The notes under the pieces: generated by a model | Told to the model about the DNA's origin: nothing | Database searches by the model: none | Seen by the model: only the letters and a program-made list of their open reading frames with translations | Source: Amaranthus tricolor | Lineage: Eukaryota; Streptophyta; Magnoliopsida; Caryophyllales; Amaranthaceae | Length of the DNA stretch: 64,000 nucleotides | Reading direction: 5' to 3' | NCBI RefSeq assembly: GCF_026212465.1 | Contig: NC_080047.1 | Span: forward strand, 39,988,422-40,052,421 | Shown here: one piece after another, positions 23,083 through 52,819 of the stretch | Layout: every line of letters begins with the position of its first letter | How positions within the stretch are numbered: position 1 is the stretch's first letter | Translations under genes and position numbers: made by a program

Positions 23083-24778
23083 AATCCTACAAATACTACA
23101 ATTAAAGCAGAAACATGTAACAAAACAATTATAGTCAACAAATCTACCTGAACACGAGGATTTTGGAAATCATCCATAGCTGACACCAAAGCAGGCAAGA
23201 CAAGATAATGATATTGTGACTGTAGATCGGGCCCAAAGTCAGTAGACAATTGACCAATTGCACTAATGGCAGCCCAACGCACACGGGCATGTGGGTCTTG
23301 AAAGGAATTCAACACCATTGAAACCACTTGCTCTAAATTCTTTGTCATCACCTGTCCACTCAAATTACAAAAGCAATTGCAAATGCAAACGCAAGTCAAT
23401 GACCAAACTCTAATCCCCAAAGCCATATGATCTTGATACGACATAAAAATGAGACGATGTACAAATCATAATCGAATATGAATGAAAAATTAATGCAGTT
23501 GTTCAAAATTAAACCTTTGAGCAGCCTTCAGCAATTTGGGCCAAACATATCAAAGCTGAAAGCAGCATGGTGTTTTTCCCATTCTGGAGCAGCCAAATAA
23601 GCCGGCAAAAACTCCGAAGCAACAGGTACAATCGTATTACCACCCAGCGAAATGGACAACCTATCCAAACACTCCTGCGCAACACTATAATTACTACTCT
23701 CCCCGGCATCCTCATCTTCAGTATCAGCATTATGCCATACAGGATCATCCTCAATATCAAGCAGCATATTCATTAATATCCCAAATAAACGGTGTATAAA
23801 CTGGGGTAACTTCCTCATCATACCCGGCGCAATTTCCCTTGCTTCAGCAAGTGTAATCACAAACTCAATCGCCAAATGCATGGTTCCTTCCTCAAGGGAC
23901 TCGGCCTCAGCAATCTGCAACATGGCTTCAACAACCTCTATCAATTGCCTTCTCAGAAACCGTGGCTCAGTCCCAGCCAATTCAATTAACAATTCTAGAG
24001 CTTCCTGAGCAGTAGCTTCCTGTTTGTGATTCAAAGCTTCAGTCAATGTCTGCATCATCGGAGGGAGCAAATCTTGGAACTTATCTCGATCAGAAGCCTT
24101 ATTCAAGCACTGAATAAAGTTAATTGAAGCACCTAAAGCAGCAATTCGAATCTCGGACGTCGAATTCCCTCCAAAACACTGAAAAAATACATTGTGCAAA
24201 GTATCTAAATGTGGAATAAGGGTTTCACCAATAAACTGCGCCAATTGTGCAAATATTAACAACGCAGATTCTCGAAGTTTCAAATTATCCGACGTTACAC
24301 ATTGAAATATAAAAGGCAAAAATTCTGGCCATCCATTTTCGGGTAGAATTCCGGCAGCGAGTTCCGAAACGGTGTCACACAACTTCTTCAATATTGGCTT
24401 CGCATCTTCGCGTTGAAGACAATTCAAAAGAACCGTTTTTATAGTTGACTGAGTTGAAGCACTTAGTTGTGGCCATAGAAACGATTCATCCCGAGTCATA
24501 ACTTTTCTGAGTAAAATCGCACCCATAGCTCGAGCTTCAGGGTGAGGAGATGACTGAATAAGATTAGAAAGTTTTAAAAAAAGTGCATCAGGTTGGTGTT
24601 GTTTAAAGAGATTGTATAATGACTCGGCTTGAGAACGCTGGTCGTTATTGGTGGACATCAGGTGAGAAATTAGGGTTTCGAAATGGGCGTGATCAGGGCC
24701 GATAATGGCTGCCATGTGAGCGTGTTGAACATGAGTCAACTCGGACGCCATTGGAGGAGGTTCGAGTTTTTGCGCCAA

Positions 24779-25600
24779 ACAATAACAAGGGTTTTTTGGA
24801 ATAATTAGGCACTGCAGATATATATAAGTATAGGGTAACTACTTTCCTTGTAAATTGGAAGTTTATCTTCTTTCTAAATTTGAATTGATCATATTTTTGA
24901 AAAATAAAATTTGAAATTTGTAAGATGAACTTTTTCGGAAAATTACTCAAATAATTTTATTTTTTACTTATTTTCTTATAGAAGTAATAATTTTAATTTT
25001 TAATTGATTATGAATAATATAAACTATCAAGTCACTTTACTAAAAATATTGTGCAATAGTGACTTGTTTTTAATTCTAAGGTAGGTTAAGAAAAGACAGG
25101 AACTCAACTCATGTCATAAAAAAGTAATATTTACTCTTTCTGATTTAAACTAGCGCGTCAAATCTCTTTTAGTTATTTCAAAAAAATTAAAAGCGATATT
25201 ATAAAATTATTAAGTTATTTTATATTTTAAAATTATTTTATTGAAGTTATTTTTTTTTATACTTAATTATTTATCATATAGTAATTTTGTTTATTATCAC
25301 TTTTGATCTTATTTGTTATTCTCATTTGGAATCTGAAAAGGAACCAAAGAGAATCATCATTATCACCATGATCATCATACGCAGTAGATTCTACTCATAA
25401 AATTATAATCAAGTCCGAGAAAAGATGGAAAACCATAAATCATATCGAAAAAGAAAAATGCAGCCAAAATTTCTCAAGTCGAGAAAAACATGTAAAGGAA
25501 AGCAAAGCAAGGCAAGGCCTTACAAAAAAACTCGATAGGCAATGTAAGATAAAAGTTTTTAGTTTTGCTAATAACATGACTAAAAAGATATGATAGCAAT
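24779..25600 (-). promoter_or_regulatory. Upstream region of importin-5
   Basis: This should hold the 5' leader and promoter of the minus-strand importin-5 gene. A short pyrimidine/purine leader adjoins the ATG at 24778; further out the DNA is AT-rich, with no clear TATA box that I would commit to. Confidence 0.35.
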
Positions 25601-26400
25601 CATCGTAAACAACACATAGGTGTAGCCATGTAGGCGCAGTTGACTATCCAAGGTGTAGAACACAAATATGATGTCTCTAACTAGTTTTACCCTTAGCCAG
25701 TTAGTCATGTCCTCTCACTCAAGTAATTTCTAATTTGCTCTTCTCGTGTTTTCTAGTCCTACTGCAAACTCTCTTTCCATCAATTGTGATGTTTTCCACC
25801 CTTCTCATAGGTGCATTGGGAGGCTTCCTTTGCATATGTTCAAAACCATCTTAATCTACTTTCACGCATAATTGCAGAGATAAGCACAACCCCTAGCCTT
25901 TCTCTCAATACCTAATTTCTACTTTTATCCATCTTAGTGTGTCTACACATCCATCTTAATATTTGCATCTTTGCTACAAGCCTACAATCATTTTATGCTC
26001 ATATATCTTCTTAATTGGCCAACATTCTCTTGTACAGCAAGGTCAAACTACGACTTGGTAGAATTTACCTTTTAGTCTAGTCGGAAAACTCCTATCATAT
26101 GACACCCCAACAATTGCTCTCCATTTAATCATCCAGCTTAAATCTGATACATTACATCTTCATCAATTTTTCCAAGCATGCTAATCCTAAACATTTAAAA
26201 TTGATCATTTTCGCAGCTACATCTTCGTCAGTCCTCACCAACAATTGCACCATATATAAATATTTCGTTTTTAAAGTGACTATTTGCATTCCTTTTCTTT
26301 ATAAGGTCGCCCTCTAATGCACTAGCCTCTCACCACCTTATTCACTAGTCTTGATTACAAGTAAAATTTCGCCTGTAAATATTATGCACCAAAAAATACT
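25600..26400 (-). mobile_element. Degenerate RTE-type LINE fragment
   Basis: Reading the minus strand with several stops and shifts gives pieces typical of the LINE reverse-transcriptase tail: WRAIVGVSYDRSFPTRLKGK, KFYQVVV, ILRWMCRHTKMDKSRN, SAIMRESRLRWF and PMRRVENITIDGKR. It is a 5'-truncated, inactive copy between importin-5 and ILP1. Confidence 0.7.
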
Positions 26401-26733
26401 TCCACAGTATATTTATTCAACTCATCAGGTATCATAACAAAGAAAAAATAAATATCATTAATATTCCATTAAAAGTAGTTATTGACAATGACCCACCACT
26501 AGTTTCACTCATTTAGCATCATTTGTTATTTTAGTCCGTCTCACTCATTTTGCATCATTTTATTCATTGACACTGGCCCACCACTTTTTTAATCTCATTT
26601 ATACATTTTAGACTTTTTTTAATCTCATCTATACAATTCATTCTCTTTCTTCAGTTATTACCAATATTCACTTTTTTTTCAAAAAAAAACATTTGATTTC
26701 TCTTTGATGCAAAATCAAAAAGACGGAATAGTA

Positions 26734-26790
<57 letters not shown>

Positions 26791-27926
26791 ACATAATTAA
26801 TTAAATTAATACAATTAATTAAGTTATTAAATTAATTATTTAAAATAAATTAAACTACTATATAGTTATTAATTTTTTATTAAATTATTCATGTTTTCCA
26901 TCTAAACAAATGGATAACTATGTATCGTAAAGTGATGATTAAAATTAAAAAAATATAATGAAAAAATTAGAGTAATTAATGTGACAAAAGAAGAGAATGA
27001 TTGGAAAATTGAAGAGACTCGTCAAATAAACCACCAAGGCACTAATGTAAATGTTTATACTTTTCACCACCCTAGAGATAGACGACGAGAGTTGTGTACT
27101 TGTGTCCACCTGAAAATGAGCCATTTGATAAGTACGAATCATGTTGTGTTCTACATTGCATCGGTGGAAAACTACTAATATACCTAAAATTGAAGATAAG
27201 ACGTGCAACTTTCTAACATCATTTTGAGTCATTCACGTATAACAGTGGTACTAAAGGACAGCTGATAGAAGTTTTGAGCGCACGCAAAATTATAATTAAA
27301 TCCAAATAAATATTGCATTACATTTACTGAATACAAATATTATCATAAATTGTACAAAAATATTTTTAATGGATCACTTGTTCCGCACCTATAAACTCTT
27401 TACTGATATTTATATATGACCTCATGTCTCACCGATCTCTCATATTTTGGTGTACACTCACATCCTCACTTTTTGCGAGCATATTCTTATTTTTTTGTTT
27501 TGTGAAATATGCCTAATTGATTTTGATTTTTTCTCACCACCCCTTCTCTTTAATTGGCTATCTATTTATAGCCTTAGGTGACTTGGGTGTCTACCAATCT
27601 AAAAATTTTCTACTTAGTGTTTATATACTTTTCATCTATATCTCTAGAATTTCCTTTCTTTTACTAGATTTTTTTGATTAAATCTTTAACAACAGCTTAT
27701 TCAAATCTTAAGAACTGGCAATAATCTTAAGAAAACAACCATCCGTTTCTAGTTTCTACATCATCTACAAACTAGCCAACCGGTTGCACTACTTTTACAG
27801 ATGTCTATCAAGAAAATGAATTGTAGTAACATTAAATTGTGAAACCGGAAACCCCTGTATCAGATCTAGGAGAAACTCACTATATTTTGAAGGAGCTGGG
27901 GAAAATTCGCGTATCAAAAAGACAGA
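26401..27926. other. Intergenic DNA between the LINE remnant and ILP1
   Basis: No gene is supported. CACTCATTTTGCATCATT words and GACGGAATAGTA near 26725 look like decayed Stowaway pieces. The 3' untranslated region of ILP1 should occupy the right end. Confidence 0.35.
26731..26785. repeat. (GT)n(AT)n microsatellite
   Basis: GTATGTGTGTGTG followed by an uninterrupted AT run of about 40 bp. Confidence 0.95.
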
Positions 27927-40963
<13,037 letters not shown>

Positions 40964-42140
40964 TGCAAAATCAAATATAGTGAATAGAGCAACCCTCACT
41001 TCCTCTCAAGCGTTATAGTTTACCTGCCAGTGCCACGAAATGAGGTCACAATGTCAAGCACAACAAGTAGACAAAACAAGCACAAAAATTATGAAAGCAT
41101 GGAAAGTACCGGTAAACAATCAAAAGATAATTCCTTGTATATGGATGATAACTCCAATAATGATAAGGTTCAGTTAGAAAGATAAAAGGCTATAGGTCAA
41201 ATCATCAAATCCAAAAGCCCAAACAATACAAGATCAACACATTAGCAGTGCCAAATCAAATCAAATGCATAAACAATCAAAAGTGTTCACAACCATACCT
41301 CAATCTCCAATGAATATGGCAGACGGAATTGTATCTCTCTAGGAATTTCCTTCAAAGTTCAAACCCTAAACTCTGTCAAAAATTCAGAAACTTAAATCAG
41401 CAAAATCTTTACTTAATTTCCACACCCTCAATGTTGAACTAGATTGCAAAATGTGATCGAGAAGCTACTCTTTTGAAATACCTATTCATTTTAAACCGTA
41501 AAATACAGTCGTTATAGAATTAAATTACGAATCCACCATTTGAAATGTATAGCGAAAAACCCTAAATTATCTAAATCAATTGTAGAATTAAATATGAAAC
41601 CCTTAATTTAAAAATTTACCACCAATTAAGCCAAAAACCCTAAAAATGATTAACAAATGTGGTTTGGGGTATAATATGATTATATAGTCATCAATCATGA
41701 ATCAGCGAACAATGTTTAACAATTAACATTCAAAAAAATCTATAACGATTGCACAAATTTATAACTTTTTATGGAAAGATATTAAAAAAAGAAAGAAAAA
41801 AAAGTACATACATGAAGGTGGCCGGTTGACGGTGGCCGGTGGGGGTCGGTGGCTGAAGCATCGAGTGGCGAGGGACCGCAGACGGGTGGTACTTTTGCTG
41901 TTTGAAAACGCTTATTGGTTTTTGAAGGTGAAGTACCTGAAGACTGATGTTGCCTTGCTTGCAGACTGCTGTATCGCGTGAATGGAAACTAGAATTTTGA
42001 GGGGCACTAGGTTTGAAAAAATATAAATAACTCCTCTTTAAAATTGTGTTTGTTAAGACTTGAACTCGGGCCCTGTAATCAACCACCAAATCTTCTACTT
42101 TGTCATCACACTTCATTTCACAAATTATTACGTCACACGT
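40964..42140 (-). promoter_or_regulatory. ILP1 leader and upstream region
   Basis: The minus strand has a possible leader exon ending GGAGATTGAG|GTATGG at about 41301 and an acceptor GGCACTGGCAG at about 41035, before the ATG at 40963. Beyond about 41400 the DNA is AT-rich. The 153-codon open frame at 41769-42230 has no recognisable domain, crosses a MITE edge and is not counted as a gene. Confidence 0.4.
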
Positions 42141-42143
42141 TTT

Positions 42144-42561
42144 CTTGTGAGATTGTCTCTTATATCGATTAAATAGCCCAACAAATACAAAATATAAGAA
42201 TATGAGACCATTTCTTATTGGACTGCCCAAATTAGGAAAATATATAGTTTTTCGGTAGGCATTTAGAATATTATAAATACGTTCTTACTCGGTGGGCATT
42301 AAGTATACAGTAAATAGGCATCAAGGAAATTATAAGTAGGCATTAAGGATATTGTGACGAGGCTAGTAGGCTAAGTTTCCCGATAGGCATTATGAATATT
42401 GTAAGTAGGCATTTTAGGTACTTTTTCGGTGGCATTAAGTATATTGTAAATAGGCATTAAAGATAATGTAAGTAGGTATTAAGGATACCGTAAGTGGACC
42501 TTAAAGTTTAATGGGTTGGGTCGGAAAGATGTCTCTCAAAGAGACGATCTCTCAGGAGATC
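42144..42561. mobile_element. MITE with GAGA(C/T)GRTCTC-type ends and internal repeats
   Basis: TGTGAGATTGTCTCT at the left (about 42146) is inverse to AGAGACGATCTCTCA at the right (about 42540-42554); AAATAGCC and GGCTATTT words lie nearby. The interior is a degenerate array of a unit like GTAGGCATTAAGGATATTGT, arranged as two direct blocks (about 42257-42360 and 42382-42495). Confidence 0.6.
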
Positions 42562-44090
42562 GGCTATTTAAAGTTTTCTTACCGCGAAATAGTCTTCATA
42601 AATCTATTTGTTAGCATTTTATAAATATGGATTTGTACATAACTTAAATGTTGTCAGTTGACACATTTAATTTAGTGTACCATCCTATATAGTAGTATAA
42701 AACTTCATATTGTGTTATCAAAATTGTTGAATTGCCAAAATTTCTACATAACAAGATTTACAAGTAATTAAAATTATTATTTACGTCATATTCATCGGTA
42801 ATCTTAAAAACCATGTATAGAAAAAAAGATGATGATTGTCAATGTAATATATCAAAACAATCTTAGTTATCCCGAATACTAATAATATGGTATTTGAGGG
42901 TATTTGTGAAAAAGTATGGCTTAAATGTTCTTGTCTATTTTGAATTTTTGATTATGGCAAATCACATAGTTCTTAATATTTGATGTAACAAATTTTGGTC
43001 ATATGTTAATTTAATGAAATATATTTTGATTAAGGAATGTATTTGATATTTTGATTAAGGAATGTATTTAGTGTACCATCCTTTTTTTAGGTTTATTAGG
43101 ATTCGTATTGGTTGAGACCAAAAAAGACTAATGGATACATGTGAAAGCTTGTGAAAAACTTAAAGGTTGCTAGCACATGATATGCTCGAACAAGCAAACA
43201 TAGTGCTCAAATGAGCAGGCAAAACATGCTACTCACATTCAAATTTCGTGTGTTGTTGTGACTGCTTTGTTTAACCGTGTGCTAATTCTACTTTGACTAC
43301 ATATATTCCTTGTTGCATTATGTTGTAGTAATTCATAAACAAGCCAAGGGTAATGAGCACTCATGTCCGTTCTTACCCTATGATAAATTTAATATTGCCT
43401 CGAATGTTTAGTTCCTCACACAAATTTTTCCTTAAAGGTTGATGATAATTATAACTCTTCCCTTATTTTCTTCATTTATCTTTACTTCTAATGATGACAA
43501 ATATATTCTTCGCTTACTTATTTAAGTACCAACTGAATTTTCATCCTGTCCCAATAATTATTTGTGGAGCATTTTCATGTGATCCTCAATCCCTTGAAAG
43601 CTCAAAAGAACAAGAAACTTTTAATGATAAGGTAAAAAACTTAATAATGATATTTTTCGCATAAGTAGAGTCATTTAAATTTCACCAAAATCGAGCACGA
43701 CTTGACTCGACATATATAAAACTATTTCATATGGTCAAAATATTTACGTACACACAAGACTCAAAATATGTTAATTATATCGGGTTGTCGTTTCAGAATG
43801 ACATGCGCTCATACAAGACTTGTTGTAAGTAACATTAATGTCTTTAACTACGTTTTCTTCTTTTCTCATGAAACTCAACCAACAATTATTTGGTTAAAAA
43901 TCCTTATATTTGAGAATAATTTGTCTCGAGGCTTAGGAACTATTTTTTTTTAAAATTTAGTTTGAAAATTTAATTTTATTATATTATAAGAAAAGACTCG
44001 CTTATTTCAAATTTTCATTACATGACGGGCTTAGATCATGACCCATTTTAGTTGTTTTGTGTGATCCAAAATCAAATGAAACAGTATCAT
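42562..44090. other. Intergenic DNA upstream of RPS5
   Basis: No gene. Around 43175-43220 are GCTCGAACAAGC and GCTCAAATGAGC words, possibly from a decayed LTR. Confidence 0.35.
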
Positions 44091-44093
44091 GTC

Positions 44094-44121
44094 ATATATA
44101 AATAGCTTGAAACTAGGGTTT
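44094..44121 (+). promoter_or_regulatory. RPS5 core promoter: TATA box and telo-box
   Basis: ATATATAAATA at 44094-44104 is a good TATA box, about 190 bp before the start codon. TAGGGTTT at 44114-44121 is the inverse of the AAACCCTA telo-box that is common in plant ribosomal-protein promoters. A CT-rich leader follows, and a leader intron ending CTTATCAG directly before the ATG is likely. Confidence 0.6.
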
Positions 44122-44296
44122 TTTCACCTCCTATTTTTTCTACATTCACTTCTCCTAAGCTCCTTCTCCCCCGCCCCCTCGTTTAACAGCGGCGGCGCCG
44201 GCAGCAGCAGAGGTTCTTCTCTCTTCCTTCATCATCTTCACTCTTATTTTTATTTTTCATGATTCATGATATTATTTGATCTCTTTTACTTATCAG

Positions 44297-47810
<3,514 letters not shown>

Positions 47811-48480
47811 GTTTGGGATTTGAGTTTCTACAAAGATTTTGTTTTGTTCTGCAATTTCAGAAACAGTATCTTCAAGAGTAATATGTATGCTGGCTTTGTC
47901 TAAGCTTTTTACATATTTTCTATCTGTAATGCTGGATAATAGATTTATTGATGCTTGGTGTGAATGAGAATCTTGCATATTAATGTCATGGTATGTTTCT
48001 CTTGGATAATTTTGTTCAAGCTTGAATGGATATTAGTAATCACAGCCCTTGTCTTTCTGCTATGCACTCTGGCATTCTCCATCATGATTGGTAAATAAGA
48101 TTGCAGTCTATTTCTTGAGTTTTGGTACTGGAAAACATCTCCTGCGGTAGCACATCCATCATAACTTAGAAAGTAGAACGATATTTCTTAGTGAAACTAT
48201 ATCACCATCATCATGCCCATTGTATCCTGCCCATAAGCAGGGTCTAGGGAGGGAAAGAAAGTGGCAACTCATACTTATAAAGGAGAGCGTGACCAAAAAG
48301 TCCCTCAACTCAAGGTTGTGTACATTTAATTTGTATGAAATTGTAAATGATGTTTGTATTTGATTATACTCTTTCCGTCTCCATAAGTTCAAATTAGAAT
48401 ATTACATTTTAGGAGGGGGAAACTCCAATGCGGGTTTTTAAGGGTCATACCTGAGTAAAAGTATATTTATGTAAAGTTTT
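47811..48480. other. RPS5 3' region and spacer
   Basis: The 3' untranslated region of RPS5 should lie at the left. The 48360-48390 segment ATACTCTTTCCGTCTCCATA resembles a single Stowaway end. No gene is seen. Confidence 0.35.
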
Positions 48481-49115
48481 GTTAGGATATGAAGATAGAA
48501 ACGTAAAAAATGGAAGCAACAAAGATGTAGATGCTTAGGTGGATATGCGGATCCATGAGTTTGGATAAGAAAGGAACTATGAGTTTAGGGAGAAGCTATT
48601 GTTTTCCTTGTTATTTGCAAAGATGTGTGAATATAGATTGGGATGATTTGGAAATAAATGTGCAAAGAAAGATTGATGCTCTCGTGAGAAGGGTATAAAT
48701 AATCATAATGAAGGGACCTGAGAAGTCGATGAAGACCCAAGGAAACGTGGGAAGAGCAAGTTAAGGCTAACTTGCGTCAGTTGCACCGCTCTAGGGACCT
48801 GACTAGTTGTAGATGTAGTTGAATACGATGAATTTAGGCTTTAGACTACTGATTTTATTCGTTTATTTATTTATTTTTTGTTGTTTATTAATACTCTTGT
48901 ATTTATTTATGTACTTATTTATTTAATCTAAATGAATCAACTCTAGTTTGTTGAGTACTATTTGTTGAGTACTTGATACCACTAATTGCGTTTCTTACAA
49001 AGCTCTCTTTGTTTGAAGGTCCATTTGACCACATTCCTCCTACCCTCTGTTTGGAGGGGTAAGGGTATATTTTTGTGTTTTCTACTCAGACCCCCGGATT
49101 TGGGTATGATAGTAT
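48480..49115 (+). mobile_element. Degenerate RTE-type LINE 3' fragment
   Basis: The plus strand, with frameshifts, reads MEATKM and LRWICG, then NVQRKIDALVRRV, and later pieces equivalent to SRGRPRKTWEEQVK and LHRSRDLT, the same tail as at 1930-2789. The 3' untranslated part (GTTTGAAGGTCCATTTGACC, TTTGGAGGGGTAAGGGTA) ends near GGGTATGATAGTATAAT. Confidence 0.65.
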
Positions 49116-49870
49116 AATACAATATGATATTCTATTTGTTTAGTTTAGCTATTTATTTCAATAGCAAACCTCTATCTGGTTTAGTTTGCGTTGTATATGC
49201 AGATATGCTTCTAATGGAGTATTGGCGTCTATAGAATCTCTCTTTGAAGGGTTCTATCTGTTTGAGAGTCAGATAGACCATGTTTATCTTTGTCCTCTTT
49301 TTGGAGGGTTACGAGTATAAACTATTTGTTATCTTCCCCAAATGAATTCTGTTTTCGAACAAAATACTAGATTGATGACTATTAGTCTATTACTATGACT
49401 ATGAGATGAAGCAAACCTATTTACGTTTCAATATTACTAAGTTAACATCTTTTAAAATCATAAAAAGTTGATATTAATTATTTTTACATTGAGATGAAGC
49501 TAATGAGATCTCAGTTGACCATATTTAAACTTATAGATTAAGAATAAACTGTAAATTAAGAGTGCTTGATAATTAATGAAAAAAACCAGGTACTACAACT
49601 AAAACGAATTAGACAGATTACATAATTTAGTGTTTATAAGACTTGTAAAATTGAGATAATATTTACAAAGTCAAAGAATAATATAGCATTTAATATAAAA
49701 GATAATATATCACTTAATATACTTCTATTATCAAAAAGAAAAGAGTACAGTTGATCATTTACAATTCTTCAACCTTTTCAACAAAAAGAAACATGAAAAA
49801 TTTTGATGGTGTACTGTAACTACAAGTTAGTAAGAGATTTTCTTTATATGATCTTGATTCGAGTCGGTAC
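49116..49870. other. Spacer downstream of the IQM gene
   Basis: AT-rich, with a second GTTTGAGAGTCAGATAGACC segment (about 49260) resembling the LINE 3' region. No gene is seen. The 3' untranslated region of the minus-strand IQM gene should occupy the right end. Confidence 0.35.
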
Positions 49871-52741
49871 TTAAATGCTTTTTTCAGGAGCAAGGCTGCT
49901 TTTAGTCGAAACAGCTTGATGCAAGTAAGAACCCAATGGTGATGGAAGTTGTTTCCTTGGCGATAAGTGGACTTGCTCTAGCACCTGGAACTGCAACCTT
50001 GAAGGATAGTCCCTCACACACCCGATTCTGGGTCCAGCACCAGTTGTCCATCTGAACTGTAAATGTTCACCCAATTGATAAGATTGAGTTCTTCTATGAC
50101 TATGGATTCTCTTTAGGATGGTTGCTTGTGATAATGGCTCTTCAAACTTAGGATCCTCATGCAACTCGAATAGATTGAGTTTAGGGCACATGAAATCGTC
50201 CTCTGACAGGAATGATTCTTCTGCTGTTTCGAAACCATCATCGGACAAAAAGTCGTCGTCTTCTTCTTCTTCTTCTTTGATGTCGTTATGATCATCTTCG
50301 GGTGGTAATTGAGGTGTCTTGAACTCTTCTTCCACCACGCTACGAATGCTTGGAATTTTAAGTCTCGCAATCTTGGACCGTATGATCTGTGATCTTTTTA
50401 GTAGTATCTTGGAGGTGGCCACGTCTGAAAGCTTAGATAATCGTGGTTGGTGCTCTTCATTCTCATCTCGAGTTGAACTATAAACTCCTCCATCTTCCTC
50501 ATCCATTGGAGCTTTCTATTTTTCAACAATGGGTACGAATTCAATAACAATTTTAGCAAAAGGTACACAATGGAAAAATCTTAAGAACTTTACCTTGACA
50601 CCAGTAAGATCCACGTTGTTTTCTGTAAGAAATGTCATGAATGCCTGGAAATTTTCTTCTGTAGGGAGGTAATGACCACTATGAGGCCAAACTGACTAAA
50701 CAATTCAAAACAATGGTAGTCATATTTCATGTTTTAAGGGCTGAACTTGTTAGAGTATATAATGTATTTTAGGGTCTTAACTATTAGCTTATATTTTTGG
50801 TTGAGGTTGTTTCTTGATATGGTATCAGAGCCAACATAACTGAAAAGTCACGGGTTTGAATTTCAACTACCCCTTCAATTTAAGGGGAATATTTCACATC
50901 AGGTACAAGGAGGGTCTATGTTACATCCAAACTTCTAGCGCAAAGGGCTTTCGTATAAGTGGCATGTTAGAATATAAAATGTATTATACAACCATCAACT
51001 TAAGATTTTGGATGAGTTGGTTCCTTGACAGGAACATGAACAAATAAGCACAGAACACACAAATTTTCCTCTATAATTACCGTTAGAATTCCATTGTCGA
51101 CAATCAATCTTCCAGCAGACAGTGTTGCACCTCCAGCCAGAAAACTGGAATGTTGAAATTTGCCTTTGATTTTCTGGGCGACATACAATGTTCTTGTGGT
51201 GCTTAACACAAAGATCCATTTACTGCCTTTAGGTTCTGCTGTTGTATCAACAACCTTTTGGCTTGCTTTGTACAAAAGTCTTCCATTCTCCACTATCACT
51301 TCATATTCTTCCCTCTCTGCCTGTAAAGAGCAAAAACTTTGGTCATTCTATTACTAAAATTTTAGTGTATGTTTGGCGATACGAATGATTGTTTAGAAAA
51401 TGGTCGTTGGTTTGTTTACTTGTCTGTTTCAGCAACTAGAAGAGTTAGTTATTTTTGTGGGATCATAAGCTAATTTGAGAGGTCAATTGTTAATGAAAAT
51501 GTTTGTTATAGTTAAATATTGACGGTTGATCGTTTATTTAAGAAAAAGTGGTCATATAAGTCTTAAAGCTAATAAAAGCTACTCGAAACAATTTAATCAT
51601 TTTGACTTCAAAATTATTTTGAAATAACAGCTTTGATTGTTAGGCTAAGCAATTAGTCAAAAGTAGACTAAAAACCATTTACAAAATAAGGACTAAGTGA
51701 AGGAAAGTTGAATATAGTACGTTAACAAAATCAAAAATGTGTTTTAATAGTTTGTTTGGATAACAACTTAAGAAGGAAAAGAAAAGATGAAAATGAGAAA
51801 AGAGAAAAGGGAAAGGAAGGGGAGAAAATTAATAGGGAAGGTCTCGCTTATTTGTCTACGGAAGAAAGGAAGGGTAAAGGGAGAAACTTTTTTTGCTTTT
51901 TGAATATTTTCAAATTTGGAAAGATTTGATAATAAAAAATTATGGGACTTCATCTATTAGACAAATTTTTCTCCAAAAAAAATGTAACCAAACAAAATAC
52001 TTTATGAGATGTTCGGCAAAATAGTTTATTGGACTATTTTAGTTTATTTTAACACAAATAGATATTTGAATAGTCAAATTGTCTAATGATAGATCAACTT
52101 ATCAAATAATTTACTCCGGTCAGCTATCAATTTTCAGTCATTTGCCAAATAACCCTTATTTCTCTTTAAGTACTCCCTTTTCCTTTTACTCCAAATTCCT
52201 CCATCCAAAGTGCTACTTCTAACTCATAAATTGTTCCTTTTATCAACAAAAACAACAAAAGTTAAAAGTACTCTTCTATTCAGTTGAGTTTGCTACTGAA
52301 AGTGATATATTGTAAAGAAAAAAATTATTTTTTATTTTGTAACAAATTCAAAGAGACAGAAAAAGTAACTTACTGGATCAAGGTACTTAATGCATTGTTG
52401 TTGAAGTCGAGATCGTGGGCATCTTTCAATAATGTCGATCCCTCTTCCTTCTCCAATGTCGAGCCTAATAAAAAACAACCAAAATATGCATGAATAGTAA
52501 AAATACTAATTCTATAAAATATTAATGAATCGATAATAAGAATAAGAAATTCTAATAAACTAGTTTAGATAGAAACTTATGCTATGTACTTAGGTATTAC
52601 TACTTGGTTAGTATAAAGACATATATAAATATAACTAACAAAATAATGCAAGTATAAATTATATTTATCAAATTTTTATTAGTTTCAATAATAAAAGTAA
52701 TAATCCAATAAAAACTAATATAACATCACAGTGACTGCATG

Positions 52742-52819
<78 letters not shown>

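Larger units (their letters stand above)
14270..24778 (-). pseudogene. IPO5: Importin-5 (karyopherin beta, KETCH1/IPO5-like), two disabling lesions
   Basis: Twenty coding exons on the minus strand: 24778-23515, 23351-23148, 19552-19448, 19306-19241, 19148-18984, 18702-18628, 18540-18386, 17944-17809, 17722-17653, 17569-17442, 17351-17295, 17046-16864, 16743-16651, 16058-15973, 15880-15814, 15739-15673, 15591-15455, 15224-15133, 14787-14721, 14434-14270. All junctions are GT-AG and in phase. The product is a HEAT-repeat importin-beta (about 1124 residues if uninterrupted), with an acidic SADSDIDFDQSDDE segment and the C-terminal LQPQQALELQSILSQ; the family carries ribosomal proteins and, in Arabidopsis KETCH1, HYL1 into the nucleus. 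Two breaks are seen. A 7-bp insertion (CTGAAAG, 23556-23562, plus strand) after HHAA shifts the frame and would end translation at residue 416. A TGA at 16729-16731 in exon 13 replaces the usual GEILG motif. All other exons are well conserved, so this is a young pseudogene, a defective allele or a sequence error. Confidence 0.85.

Noticed and set aside
23509..23570. Possibility that the importin-5 frameshift is a missed intron
   Set aside because: The TTTCAG before CTTTGATATG looks like an acceptor, but there is no GT donor nearby that would leave a plausible intron, and removal of exactly seven bases restores the family sequence.
41769..42230. 153-codon minus-strand open frame upstream of ILP1
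   Set aside because: No recognisable domain, mixed composition, and it crosses the edge of a MITE. It is probably chance.
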